Assembly: GCF_000711695.1 (NCBI RefSeq)
Contig: NW_013547012.1
Coordinates: 1-64,000, forward strand
Origin: Tilletiaria anomala UBC 951
Lineage: Eukaryota > Basidiomycota > Exobasidiomycetes > Georgefischeriales > Tilletiariaceae
Length of the DNA stretch: 64,000 nucleotides
Reading direction: 5' to 3'
Part shown: positions 50,746 to 63,536 of the stretch, piece by piece
How the letters are laid out: every line of letters starts with the position of its first letter
Numbering within the stretch: the first letter of the stretch is position 1
Translations under genes and position numbers: made by a program
The notes under the pieces: model-generated
What the model saw: only the letters and a program-made list of their open reading frames with translations
Databases searched by the model: none
Told to the model about the DNA's origin: nothing

Positions 50746-52380
50746 ATGGTAAGTCGGGATTGGATGAGGTCCGCCGAGCGACAAAAGCTAATAATCGTGC
50801 TCGTCATACGTCACGACGCGGCAGAACTGGGATCTAGAAGATGTGTAAGTCTCAACACCCAACCCCTTGCCCTGTCCGCCAAAGTCGAAAGGAGTAGAAG
50901 CTGACGCTAGGGACGTCTTGCAGCGGCAATCGCCTTTCCAACCTGACCATGTACGATGTCAAGGAGCTTTACCGCTCGGCGCGCAACTACGCCTTCAACA
51001 TCTCCGAGCTGGAAGCCAAGGTGGACGAGGCTACGAATGACGATCCCTGGGGCGCCTCCACCACGCTGATGGCGGAGATCGCCCAAGCGACGCACAACTA
51101 CGCCGATTTTGGCGAGATCATGCAGGCCATTTACAGGCGTTTCATGGAAAAGGAGGCAAACGAGTGGCGACAGATCTACAAGGTGCGTACACGAGGGAGT
51201 GCGGATTGTATGCGGTGTGACGCTGCTCAACCCCTTTACTCTGCCACAGTCTTTAACCCTCCTAGAGTACCTGGTAAGGAACGGCGCAGAGCGTGTTGTA
51301 GACGACGCGCGCTCGCACCTATCGACGATCAAGATCCTACGTAACTTTCACTACATCGATGAAAAGGGGAAAGACCAGGGACTCAACGTTCGCAACCGCG
51401 CCAAAGAGCTTGCTGAGCTTTTAATGGACGTCGAGCGCATCCGCACAGAACGTCGCAAGGCACGGCAGAACAAGAACAAGTACCAAGGCACGGGTAATAC
51501 CGACTTTGTCCCTGGTAGCGGAGCAGGCAGGTACGGCGGCTTCAGCAGCGAGCAGTACTACAGTGGCGGCGTCGATCGCTACCCCGGTGCTAGCGGAAAT
51601 GGGAGTGGAGGTGGAGGCGGCTCGGCGGCTAGGCAGAGCTTCGAAGAGTATGATGCAGGTGGTTGCGAAATCAGAAGTGGCGGCGGTGGTGGTAGTAGGA
51701 GACGTGCTGGCGAAAGCTCTTCGGCGAATACCGAGGCTGCACCGAAGCCCCAAACTGTCGTGCAGGATCTATTCAGCTTCGACGACGATCCACCTGCAAC
51801 AGCAACAGCATCCTCCAGTGCGGCTGCAGCCGTCGATGACTTCGATGACTTTCAAGCGGCGCCGCCTTCAAGTGCGACGCCTGCTGCCGCAGGCATCGGA
51901 AAGAAGGTCACCGCTGCTGCGCCAAATGGAGGCGACATCTTCGACTTCCTCGGCGGAAATAATGGCGCAGCTCCTGCGCCTGCACAGTCTCGCCCGGCAA
52001 CAGGCGGTCGGCCAGCAGGCCTGGCCGCTCAGCAGCAGCCGCTAGCGCCTACGCGCAACAACACGACCTCCTCCTTCTCCAGCAGCGCTGCTGCTGGCGC
52101 CTCGAAACCTGCACAGACAGCAGCCGCGTCCCACGCTTCTTCATCGACTACTGCGTCGATCAACTTTGACGACCTCTGGGCATCCTCTGCAGGTAAATCC
52201 ACCGCCGGCGGGGCGGGAAACAACAAGCCCGCCAAAATGTCCATGGCGGAAATGGCCAGGAACCAGTCCGCGAACAACGTCTGGGGGCCCGCAGCCACTG
52301 CCAAGCCGCCCATGGGCGCGCACACGCCTGCCGCTGGCGCCGGCGCCGGGCAGAAAAAGGACATTTTCGATTTGCTGTAG
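50746..52380 (+). CDS. ENT3: ENTH-domain clathrin adaptor, Ent3/epsinR type
   Basis: Adaptor for clathrin transport between Golgi and endosomes, binding phosphoinositides through ENTH. Exons 50746-50748, 50825-50844, 50924-51182 and 51250-52380 join to 470 residues. The first coding exon is only ATG and the second 20 bases; together they start MNWDLEDVGNRLSNLTMYDV, as expected for Ent3/epsinR. The ENTH domain (about 10-150) includes VDEATNDDPWGASTTLMAEI and LLEYLVRNGAERVVDDARSH. The rest is disordered with Gly, Ala, Ser and acidic clathrin/adaptin-type motifs: DLFSFDDDP, DDFDDFQAA, FDFLGG, FDDLWASS and a C-terminal DIFDLL. The last resembles the gamma-ear/GGA and clathrin-box motifs of Ent3. 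Without the two tiny exons the protein would start at MYDV and lose the membrane-inserting helix. Confidence 0.9.
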
Positions 52381-52708
52381 TTCATTTTCCCCCGCCCTTG
52401 CAACCTGGAACAGTCTTTTACAGCTTTGTGCCTTTCTTATAGATTCTCCTTCAGCGGACATGGCATATTGTGGTACATTGCACGCAGCCACAGTGACTAC
52501 TGACTTAGGCCAGATCCTCTGCTTTTGCGATTCACTTTAGCACCATTGCGGAAGTCTTTGGCCTCGGGCTGTGCAATGTCCGCTCACCACTGCGAGCATA
52601 GCCGGGAGGCTTCGTAAGCGCATCTCAGCCGACAAGGGCTCTCCATTTCGCAGCTAGTAGAGTGATTCGCGAGCAGTTTGCAACCACCTGTAATTGCATG
52701 GGACAAAT
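52381..52708. other. Convergent intergenic region
   Basis: 328 bases between the ENT3-like stop (+) and the quinone oxidoreductase stop (-). Only 3' ends expected. Confidence 0.4.
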
Positions 52709-54092
52709 TTACCCGTCAATCGTTACAACAATTTTACCGACGTTCTTGTTCGCCTCCATTTCGCGGTGCGCCTCTTGAATATCCTCCCACGCGTAGACCT
52801 TGTGAATGACCAGGCTGTGCGGCCGCAACTTGTCGTTGCCGCCCACTCCTGACTCTTTGGAGACACCGGCAATGATCTTGTCGAGGCCACCTGAACGAGA
52901 GTCGAGATGAGATGTAAGTCAGCTGCCGCTTGCCCTCCGCTCGCCAAATGCAACGATTGAAGCACAGAATGTATACACCTTCTTTGAGAAAACTTTGCAC
53001 CAGCTCGCCCTGGTATTCCACTGTCCTGCTACGGAGGGTGCTGCCCTCGATACGCAAGCGCTTGAAGATGATGGGGCCGATGTTGCCGTCCTTTACCTTG
53101 ATGCCGCCCATGGCGCCCTGTATGACAAGGCGTCCATCACGCTTGAGCGAAGCGATGTTGCTATTCCAATAACTTGCGCCGATAAAGTCCATAATGACGT
53201 CGGCACAGCCTTCTGTTTTTCCTGCGCAAGTGTACTTGGCGAGCTCCTCGGCCCAATCGCAGGCTTTGTAGTTGAACGCCTTGTCGGCCCCGGCCGTCTG
53301 CTCGCAGAATCGACACTTCTCCTCACTGCCAGCTGTAGCGTAAACGTTGCGGGCGCCAAAGTCCCGCGCGAGCTGTTGTGCGGCGAGCCCGACACCTGAA
53401 GCACCTGCGTGCACCAGCACGTCTTCTCCGGGCTGCAGGTTTGCGATCGGGCGCAAGGCCTGGAAAGCTGTGAGCCAATTTTCAGGAATGGCAGCTGCCT
53501 GGACATGTGAGAGAGCGGCAGGCTTGTGTAGTAACAAGTTGGACTTGACCACAATGTATTCTGCATATGCACCGCCGAGAGCGAGTCCAAACACCTCGTC
53601 CCCTTTTTTGAAGTCATCTGACAAGCCGCTACCGCTGTGCTGACTCTTGGCTTCGGAGCCAGCCTGCACGACGCGTCCGCTGAATTCGACGCCCATGATC
53701 TCGGGCGCACCAGGCGGCAGAGGGTACTGGCCATTGCGCTGAAGAATGTCCATGCGGTTGACGCCAAACGCCTTGATTCGCACAAGCACCTCGTTTGGGT
53801 CTTTCAGCTGCGGAACCGGTGCACTGCCGATGTAGAGCGCATTGAGGTCCCCTTTGCCGCCCTTGACTAGGATGGCACGCATCTCCCCGCCTTGCGGGCC
53901 GGCCACGGACATGTTGCGTGAAGAGATGGATATGATTGACAATGATGTGCTTGGTGGAATCCTCAACACGCCCCTTGCCGATGACTGTGACAAATTGCGC
54001 AGCCAACCTGCAATGGAAAGTGATGATGGCGGAGTGAAGCGCAATGGGGCAGCGGCACAGAGGAGCCTCCTGGCAGCAGCAGGTGAGGCCAT
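52709..54092 (-). CDS. Zinc-free quinone oxidoreductase (MDR family, PIG3-like)
   Basis: NADPH-dependent quinone or enone reductase of the medium-chain dehydrogenase superfamily. Exons 54092-52979 and 52890-52709 give 431 residues; a start at 53912 gives 371, close to the 330-350 of PIG3/TP53I3-type enzymes. The groES-like N domain has GVNRMDILQRNGQYPLPPGA and GVEFSGRVVQAG. The Rossmann motif is VHAGASGVGLAAQQLARDFG. KRDGRLVIQGAMGG and FKRLRIEGSTLRSR are typical, and the last exon carries EANKNVGKIVVTI. No zinc ligands are seen in the structural lobe, as in quinone reductases. The upstream stretch MASPAAARRLLCAAAPLRF looks like a mitochondrial presequence, and an even earlier in-frame ATG lies at 54158. 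It is divergent from the Zn2Cys6 regulator. Confidence 0.85.
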
Positions 54093-54481
54093 AAGGTCGG
54101 GCCGCTCGCACCTGTTAAACAAGGCCGGCGGTAGCAGCAGAAGCAGAATCAGACGCAAGAGGACGACACCAGTTCTCTTACTCGCTGCAATGCAAATGGT
54201 ATATATAGACTGGGTCTAGGCGTGCTCGTTGCCTTAGGATGGAGCGATGTCATCGATGGTCTGTCCATCGGATTCCCACCGGATTTTCTGTATGGGACTC
54301 TCCCGTTCCCCGAGCCGCTGGGACCATTGTGCGGGGTAGTCCGCGGAGAATCCCTTACATATCCAGCCTATCGTAAACCCTCAGATGCCCTCGCCATTCG
54401 TTTTCGTTGTCTGCCACATGTAGCTGATATTTCAGCATATGGCAGTTGATGCGCCTCGTGGTATGAATGATACAGCTGTGA
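54093..54481. promoter_or_regulatory. Divergent promoter region, quinone oxidoreductase / Zn2Cys6 regulator
   Basis: 389 bases, with a TATATATAG at about 54198-54206 that reads as a TATA box for the minus-strand oxidoreductase, about 105 bases before the ATG at 54092. Such arrangement allows joint control by the neighbouring regulator. Confidence 0.45.
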
Positions 54482-57400
54482 ATGGAGCCAATGAAAGAAC
54501 AACAGCAGGGGCGTCCAGGATGTAGAGTTCAGGACCGCCTCTGCCGTTCGTTGGGAAGGCGGTGCGAACCCGAGAATCGTCGACAGCCCACCGATGTTGT
54601 CCATGGCGGCGGTGACTTGCAGCATGCAAAGGAGCAGCAACAGAAGCAAGGGGGTCATGAGGTTGTTGCTAATGTCGCCTCTCCGGCCAGAAAGCGTAGG
54701 CGCAAGTCAACGGTCGTCAGCCAGTTCAGCTCAGCCTCCCCATCCGCCTCGTCTCATGCAGTCGCTGCCGACGACTTCGAGACGACCAAGTCGGCTCGTA
54801 ATTGCCCGCGTTCATCTCGCGCATGCTCGCGGTGCTCGCAAAAGAAGGTACGCTGTGATGGCGAAGGGCCACCGTGCGGACCCTGCAGAAATTTCAATCT
54901 TGCGGAATGCTGCCAATTCAATCCAAACCCAAAGAAGCGTGGCCCGCCGAAAGGTTTCTGGGCAAAGCGGAAGCAGGAGCCGAAGGAGAGCCGTTTGGCC
55001 CCCAATAGTAACTCAGCAAAAACAACTATACCTTCACATCCTGCTCCTCAGACAGTTCCTCTATGTGGAGGTACCACGGCAATGGGAAAGGATATAGGAA
55101 AAGACAATACCAGGAACAAGCCCCAGACCACAGCCGCTTCTTCTACATTATCGCAAGACACCACTGTGAACATTGGGAACATTGCATCCCTACCTGCTCG
55201 CAAGAGGGGCGCTTCAGGGGCAACTGCGAAGAAGCAAAGAGGAGGGTCACGGCAGAGTAGTCCAGTGCCTCAAGTGCCGACATCAGCATCCACTGTTCCA
55301 CCTCCACAGACTGGGCCCTCTGAACCGTCCATCCTTTCTCATCCCCCATCAGGCTCATCTACCAGTTCGTTCCTGCTCTCTCATTCGCAATATCCACCCC
55401 AATCTCAGCTTCATGCACTGTCTTCGCACCCATATCCACCCCTGCAGCCACAGTCGGCAGCACAAGGCGCCGCGCGACAAGCAGCGTACGTGGACTCATT
55501 GCGTCAGCAGCAATACGCTGCGCAACAATACCCCCTTTCGAATCCTTCCGCTCAGGACGGATATGGAAATTCAGCATACGACACTGCAGAAGATTCTGCA
55601 GCCAGCGGTAGCGGCAGCTGCAGCGCAAGTCGTCCCTCTTATACGCGTCAACCTTGTGCGACACTTCCGGCTCCTACCTCGTACGATCGCGAAGCAAGCG
55701 TTGGTGGCACGTTCGGAAGAGAGATTTATACCAGCAGAATAACAGGCATCAGTAGTGGTATGAACATACCCGACTTCGCGAGCAGATTGAGCAATCGCCG
55801 TGGTGATGCCGCACTTCAAGGATCCGGGCAGGATCCTAGTGTCTCGCCAACCGCACCCATGCGGGCAGGGCTGAGGCCTACGTTCGCGCCTACGCTCCCT
55901 ACTGCATCACCAGCAAGCGCTAGCGCAGTATGGACACAGGATTTTGATCATGATGCAAAATCCGCCAACAGTGGAGCTAGGGCCGCCGTTGCTGAAGAGG
56001 CAAGTGCAACAATTGATGCTGTGGAATGGCGCTTGATCGAGACATACGTCGCATTCGTACATGCCCACTGGCCGATCCTGGCGGTCAACAAGCCGAGCTT
56101 TCACACTGAACCGCGGGGACCAGCTACCAGCGCTGCACAGGTGCCGCTGCAGGCAGCTGAACCAAGGAGAGACGGCGCTTCCATTGGCCTTGCTAACCAG
56201 CAGCAGTGGTCGGAACAACAGCCTCTAGTCACATACATCGCATCGCTGAAGACCAGCAATCCAATTCTGTTCAATGCGGCTCTTGCTGTGGTCAGCGCGA
56301 CCTTTGAAGCTGAGAAGGACATGAAACCTCGGTCCCAACTCAGCTCTATGGGCTCCTTGGACCCGCTCAATGCTGGTGACTCATTCACTTTAGCGGGGAC
56401 AGCGGGGGGATCTTTCGATGGCCCTTCTCCGGGACCAGGAGGAGTTATGCAAGATGTCTCGGTCGTGACGAGAGTCAGTCTGTCACAAACGCTTGGCTTA
56501 CCTGCAACAGGAAAAGACTTTGCCGTTGGCGAGCAAGCATCACAAGATTCTGCAAACAAAACGCTTAACGGGTCGGACCCTTTTGTGCGACAGCATGCTC
56601 GCCATACAGGAGATCCGCACGACTTGTCGCGGTCCTACGCGGATGAAAGCCGAAGCGCCATCCTTCCGATTGCCCATACGCGTCTCTTGTGGGTCGTACA
56701 AACGCTACTTCTTCTAGCACTCGCTGACCTCGGAGCGGGAAGGATGGCACAGGCCTTCATGATGAGCGGTATGGCTTGTCGGCTTGCGCTCGATATGAGT
56801 TTGCACCGCGTGGAGGGAGAAACGATTCTGCGAATGGAACGTGGACAGGGGGAAGATGTGGAAGAAGAAATCACGTTGAGGCGCCGAGCGTTTTGGGCGT
56901 GCTACATTCTGTGAGCTGCATGGAAACCTGACGCTCGGCATAGCGGTTCTTGCTGACAACCTACATGTCGCAACGTTTACAGCGACAAGGCTGTGTCTTG
57001 CGTCACCGAGAAGCCATTCGTGCTACGAAGCTCTGACATTGACGTCCCCTTTCCCTCGACCAACACTACCGACGAAGTTGAGCTTTGGCTCAACACGACT
57101 AGCGCGTCATTCGTGCAACACCGTGCGATTCCTGAGCTAAAGCTGTCTCGCTCTTACCGGATCTCTGTCTTCGTTGCTTGGGCAAAGCTGATGATCATCC
57201 TCGAGTATATTCTGGATGAGCTCTATTCACTCCCCGCAAGGAGATCAGCTCAAGCCGGCATGGCCGCAGACATGCGGCCGCTGAACGGGCGAGACGCGGG
57301 AGATAGCATGGAGATGAAGTTCCGAAGCATGTTGCGACTGCTGGGCGAGTGGGCAGAGGAGCTGCCTGAGGAGATCCGCTGGCATGGACTCTTCCCCGGC

Positions 57401-58368
57401 CACGACAATGCTAGTCGGCACGCCAGGACATCAGGCGCCAACCCTCATCGCGGCGTTGGACCCAACGTTTTGACGCTCAGGGCGTGGGCTAGCCTTTGCA
57501 TGCTTGCACTCCACCGGCCTTTCATTCCGCGTAACGTGTCAAATGGATCTCAAGGTGAAGCTGTCTCAAGTCTTTCAGCCTTGTCACATCCGGCACAGGC
57601 GTGCATTTCGGCGGCAGACGAAATTCTCAACTTGGTTGATGCGTTCGAGAGCACGTTCCCTGTGCGAAAAATTCCGTCAGGCTGGGTGGGTAGCGAGGAT
57701 CCAAATCTTTCCCTTTTAACGTTTGAAGTGCTCCGGTTGATGGCTCTTCGCTCGATTTTCAGGTCTTCCTCGTCTTCTCCAGTGCCACGATTTACTCTTC
57801 ATTTGGAACAGCATCCATGCCACAACAACCCATCTATAACGGACTCGTTGACGCCACCATGCAACAGCAGCAGTATCGTCTGACGCACGACACCGCGCTG
57901 CATTGCCAGCGCCAGTTAAATCGCTGCATCGAGCGTCTCAAACGTATATCAGAGACTCACAAGGGTGCAGCGCCGGACGTCGAAATTCTGCGGAATCTCA
58001 GCGATGTCCGCAACAGCATCGCCGGTAGCAGCAACGCTGCGGAGTCTACCTCTCAGAAGGCCAATCTTACCTCTTCCACAAGTGCGGACGCGCCGGCATT
58101 CTATCCGGCGCAGCCTCCTCCACATTCTGCATTTGCTACAAGCCAGCAGCAACGACAACCGCAGCTAGGTCCGTACGAGCATGCAAATCAGCACTCAGCT
58201 CAGCCGCAACAAGAAAGTCGCAGCGCATACGATAGCATGAACGAAGGGTTCATGCTCGAGGGGTTCTGGAACTCAATGCCATTTGGAGAAAGTTGGGACA
58301 GTTGGCGGAGCTACTTCAACCACTTGCAGCCAACCATCACTGCGCCCGTCTCGTCGTTCCCGCAATAA
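54482..58368 (+). CDS. Zn2Cys6 transcription factor with fungal-specific domain
   Basis: Nuclear regulator of the Gal4 type. Exons 54482-56910, 56983-57685 and 57763-58368 join to about 1245 residues. The binuclear zinc cluster begins at residue 115 (CSRCSQKKVRC, then CGPCRNFNLAEC) and is followed by a basic block, KKRGPPKGFWAKRK. That layout, and the spacing C-x2-C-x6-C-x6-C-x2-C-x7-C, are typical. A nuclear localisation run RKRRRK lies upstream. Residues about 170-480 are Ser/Pro/Gln-rich. The fungal-specific regulatory domain runs from about 500 (WRLIETYVAFVHAHWPILAV) through RTLLWV-like helices, FWACYILDKAVSC, to VFLVFSSATIYSSF at the start of exon 3. Intron 2 is inferred from frame change and splice sites (gtgggt at 57686, tttcag at 57762). 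Its target genes are unknown; adjacency suggests the oxidoreductase. Confidence 0.88.
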
Positions 58369-58472
58369 GCTTGCGATTTGGCCACGGGTGGCTTGTAAAC
58401 ATGTTTGAAGCTCCAGGCTGCCTTCTAGTATACAAAAGAAAGACTGCACAGGGAGCGCTTGACCACATTGCA

Positions 58473-59948
58473 TTACGACAGCCAAACAGCATGGCTGGCG
58501 CCTTCATCGGCGTCATCACCTGCATCGTTTTTACCTTTACCTGGCAACTTGGTCTTCGCCACTTCTTTGAGGTCTTGCCCATTCCATTCCAGGATCCACA
58601 GCCAGCCCTGCTCATCATCCGTCAGAACAGCCAAGTCCTTGACTCTGGATGAGCTAGATTCCCTTTCTGCGTCCGAGCTCGCTGCAAAGCCAGATTCGTA
58701 TCGCATGGCAAACTCGACTGCGTTCGCCTTGCCTCCCGATGTTGGCGTCTCGTATGTGCATAACGGCTCGCTGACGACTGGCTGGTCGCTTTGCCCACTT
58801 TGAGAGAGCCGCCATGCTCGTATAATGCCCTTGGTCGCACGCGTCTTGCCTCGCGTGCTCGCGATGACGGAATGCCCATCAGGCGAGAGTCGCACCGTAT
58901 CACCGCGATAGTCGGCGCGCTGGACTCGGTCTGGTAATAGATCGAGCGACTGGAGATATTCAAGCTTGCCCATATTCTGTGCCACAGCTTGCGACGAAGA
59001 AGGAACGCGAAAGACATCGACGTAGGATGTGTGCTCTGTCACGCTAAAAATGAGTTTGCCATCCGGACTCGGGACCACGTGCCGTGGGCCGTCACCTTGG
59101 CGGGGACTCCGAGTCTCAGACAAGAGCTGTAGCGTCCCGTCCTTCTTGTCAACTTTATACGCCAAGATTGCATTCCGACCAAGGTCCGCGACATATGCAA
59201 CGCCGTTTCGAGCAACGTCAAGATTATGTGCACCGTATCGCAGTGCTCTGCGAGTCTTATCTGCTTGGGCCAGCGCGAACGGCGAAGGATCGGGGAGAAA
59301 ATTGAGCTCTTGTTCTTTGGAGAGGAGCGCACCACTCGATGGGTCGAGCGAGTGGACTTCTCCAGTAGGCCCTCCTGCTGAGTAGAGAAACCGGGAAGGG
59401 CCGGGAGGGACATTGTACGAAGGGGATGTTACGGACTTGAATGGTGGTGGTTGGACATGCACATAGGATGACGTCGCGGCTCCATCAAGCAACCGATTCC
59501 ATCAGTAAGCCTTGAACATGCCCCCTCCTGTGCCTTCATGAGGCTCACTAATCTCATTTGTGTTGATCCATTGCAGATCAACTTTACGAGCGTCTTGCTC
59601 GCTGACGCCGGCCTGGTCATCCAAGCCAGTTACTCGCCAAGCACTCAAGCTGGGTGGCGAGGCCCATGTCGTAGCATACAGCAGATCCGGCCGGTCGTCG
59701 CTCTGTGCGGTACGCCCCACTGCCAAGAATTGATGCGGGCCTTGCGCCTCTATCGAGCGAGATACGAAGAGAGCCTTGTTGAGGGTATCGTACGCGAGCA
59801 AGTGCAGGAAGGAGGTGTTGAACGTGCCAGTTATCAGGTGACGGAAACGTGGACACACGGAGGACGCCCTTGTTACCGCGAGCATCTCGAGCGTCGGCAA
59901 CTGCATGCTACTGCTGCTGCTAGCTGCTGCTGCACACGAGCCGGACAT
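58473..59948 (-). CDS. Carboxy-cis,cis-muconate cyclase-type beta-propeller (lactonase family)
   Basis: Seven-bladed propeller related to fungal 3-carboxy-cis,cis-muconate lactonising enzyme, a step of protocatechuate breakdown by the beta-ketoadipate pathway. Exons 59948-59549 and 59479-58473 give 468 residues. Motifs include HLITGTFNTSFLHLLAYD at the start of the propeller, TSSYVHVQPPP and YSAGGPTGEVHSLD. VPSPDGKLIFSVTEHTSYVD and VRLSPDGHSVIASTRGKTRA are repeated blade strands. The two parts are in the same frame but separated by a TGA (59502-59504); a 69-base intron (59480-59548, gtgagc...gatggag) removes it and restores the expected ITATSSY junction. The first 20 residues (Ser/Ala-rich) may not be used; later ATGs at 59906 and 59885 are options. 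Substrate of these fungal paralogues is often unproved. Its 3' end lies 104 bases from that of the regulator. Confidence 0.82.
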
Positions 59949-60300
59949 TATTGCCTAAACTATGGCGGCAACCGATGTCTTCCTTGGCAACATGTACGGA
60001 TCGGTGGTTGTAGTGTCCAACGTAGGACTCGCTCTCATCTTGTTATAGCTTGTGCAGCGGCCAGGATCGGACTTCCATCCGGACGGTAAAATCGGACGCT
60101 CCGCCGGATTCGACATTTTCTCGGCCGAAAGATAACCCCTCTATCATCGTGTGCTTGCCTAGCTAATGCACTCTAGACATTCACATACACATCCTCTTAT
60201 TGCGGTCACTCACATCTTGAAGAATAGTGTGATCCTTGACGGCAGAAAGTATAGTGCACGAAGGGGCGAATCTGAGGAGTATCTTTGACGAGCAGCCAAG
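59949..60300. promoter_or_regulatory. Divergent promoter region, propeller / EthD-like gene
   Basis: 352 bases between two outward-facing starts. It contains the palindrome-centred TCTCGGCCGAAAGAT at 60119-60133, also found upstream of phosphoglucomutase. Confidence 0.45.
60119..60133. promoter_or_regulatory. Shared TCTCGGCCGAAAGAT element, copy 1
   Basis: Fifteen bases identical to a second copy at 63812-63826, each followed by AACCC after zero or two extra bases. The core TCGGCCGA is a perfect palindrome with CGG/CCG half-sites of Zn2Cys6 type. Role unproved. Confidence 0.35.
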
Positions 60301-61315
60301 ATGGGCGACCCGCGCTACAAATCTTCCGACTCAGGCCTTTTGCTCGTCTTCTCGGAGCCGGGCCAAAATGCCACGCTCGAAGAGTTTCACGGTGCGTCTC
60401 CGCATGAAACAGATTGTCGATCGCTTCTCTACCTTTTCTTTGTTACTGATCGCACTCAACTCCTGCTACGGACACAGATTGGTACGACACCGAGCACGTC
60501 CCGTTGCGCACTTCTCGCTTCCCTGAGTTTCGCTCTGCGGCGCGCTACCAAGTCATTTCCTCAGCCTCCTCGTTCGGCTCGGATGCATCTTCCTCTCCTG
60601 CATGGATGACTTCCGGCTGGGCAGCACTATACACTATCTCCTCCAATGCATTATACAACAATCCGGCGTACGCGAATCTGCGTTCGAATCGTTCGCTACG
60701 AGAGGCGGAACTCCTATCGCGCGTAGCGATCCTCGACCGGCGCATCTACACTCTCCAGTCAGACACCGAAGCGTCTAGCAGCAGCACTGAGGGCACGCCC
60801 AATGCCTCGCTGCGTCCCCAGTCAGCCAGCGAGATTGAGCTGAATGCTCCCATCGTCGTAGCAACGAGCGTGACGTTGGTGAACGAGGAAGCGCAGAAGG
60901 CGTACGACGAGTGGTACGATACCGAGCACGTACCGATGCTCATGAAGGTCCCAGGATGGAAACGTACGCGCAGGTTCGTCCTTATCGATGCTTTTATCAA
61001 TGGAAAGCTGGCCGGTAAAGAAAATGAGGACGGCAAGAGCGTGCCCACGTGTCTTGGTCTGCATGGTGAGCTCGCTAACCAGTCGCATCGTCGCGCCTAC
61101 AATGCTGACCAGGTGCTCTCCCAACTTCGCGTGTCGCAGAATACGAGAACAATGACTTTGCCTCGACGCCCGAGTACAAAGCTGCATTGAACACCGAGTG
61201 GCGACGCAAAGTGATGGGTCAAGACGACAAGAATGTCAAAGCCCGCGAGCGGAGAGTGATGAAACTGTACCGCGCATGGGATCCCGAGACGGCGCTCAAG
61301 GAGCAAGCAAACTAA
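60301..61315 (+). CDS. Duplicated EthD/ABM-like dimeric alpha/beta-barrel protein
   Basis: Exons 60301-60391, 60478-61065 and 61140-61315 give 284 residues. The sequence contains two copies of a barrel domain. The first starts GLLLVFSEPGQNATLEEFHD and has WYDTEHVPLR; the second starts IVVATSVTLVNEEAQKAYDE and has WYDTEHVPML followed by KVPGWKRTRRF. The WYxxEHxP pattern is characteristic of EthD-like and related dimeric alpha/beta-barrel families (including muconolactone isomerase and quinol monooxygenase relatives). A pair fused in one chain would form a pseudo-dimer. The C-terminal exon adds EYENNDFASTPEYKAALNTE and a basic tail. The first splice joins CAC-G to AT-TGG and restores the first motif. 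Catalytic activity cannot be stated. It is convergent with phosphoglucomutase (149 bases). Confidence 0.85.
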
Positions 61316-61464
61316 CGATGCGCTATGCTTGTAAGGGATTCTTTTGAACAACATGTGCGGGAATAACATGTTTGCTCGCCTGAAGGCGAGTGCGGCGGTG
61401 TGACATTAGATGTCTTCAAAATCTTGTCTACGCGAACGCGATAGCGTCCTTTTCTTCATTTACA

Positions 61465-63536
<2,072 letters not shown>

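Noticed and set aside
59502-59504. In-frame TGA making the muconate-cyclase gene look disabled
   Set aside because: A 69-base gt...ag intron removes it and restores the expected junction, so the gene is treated as intact.
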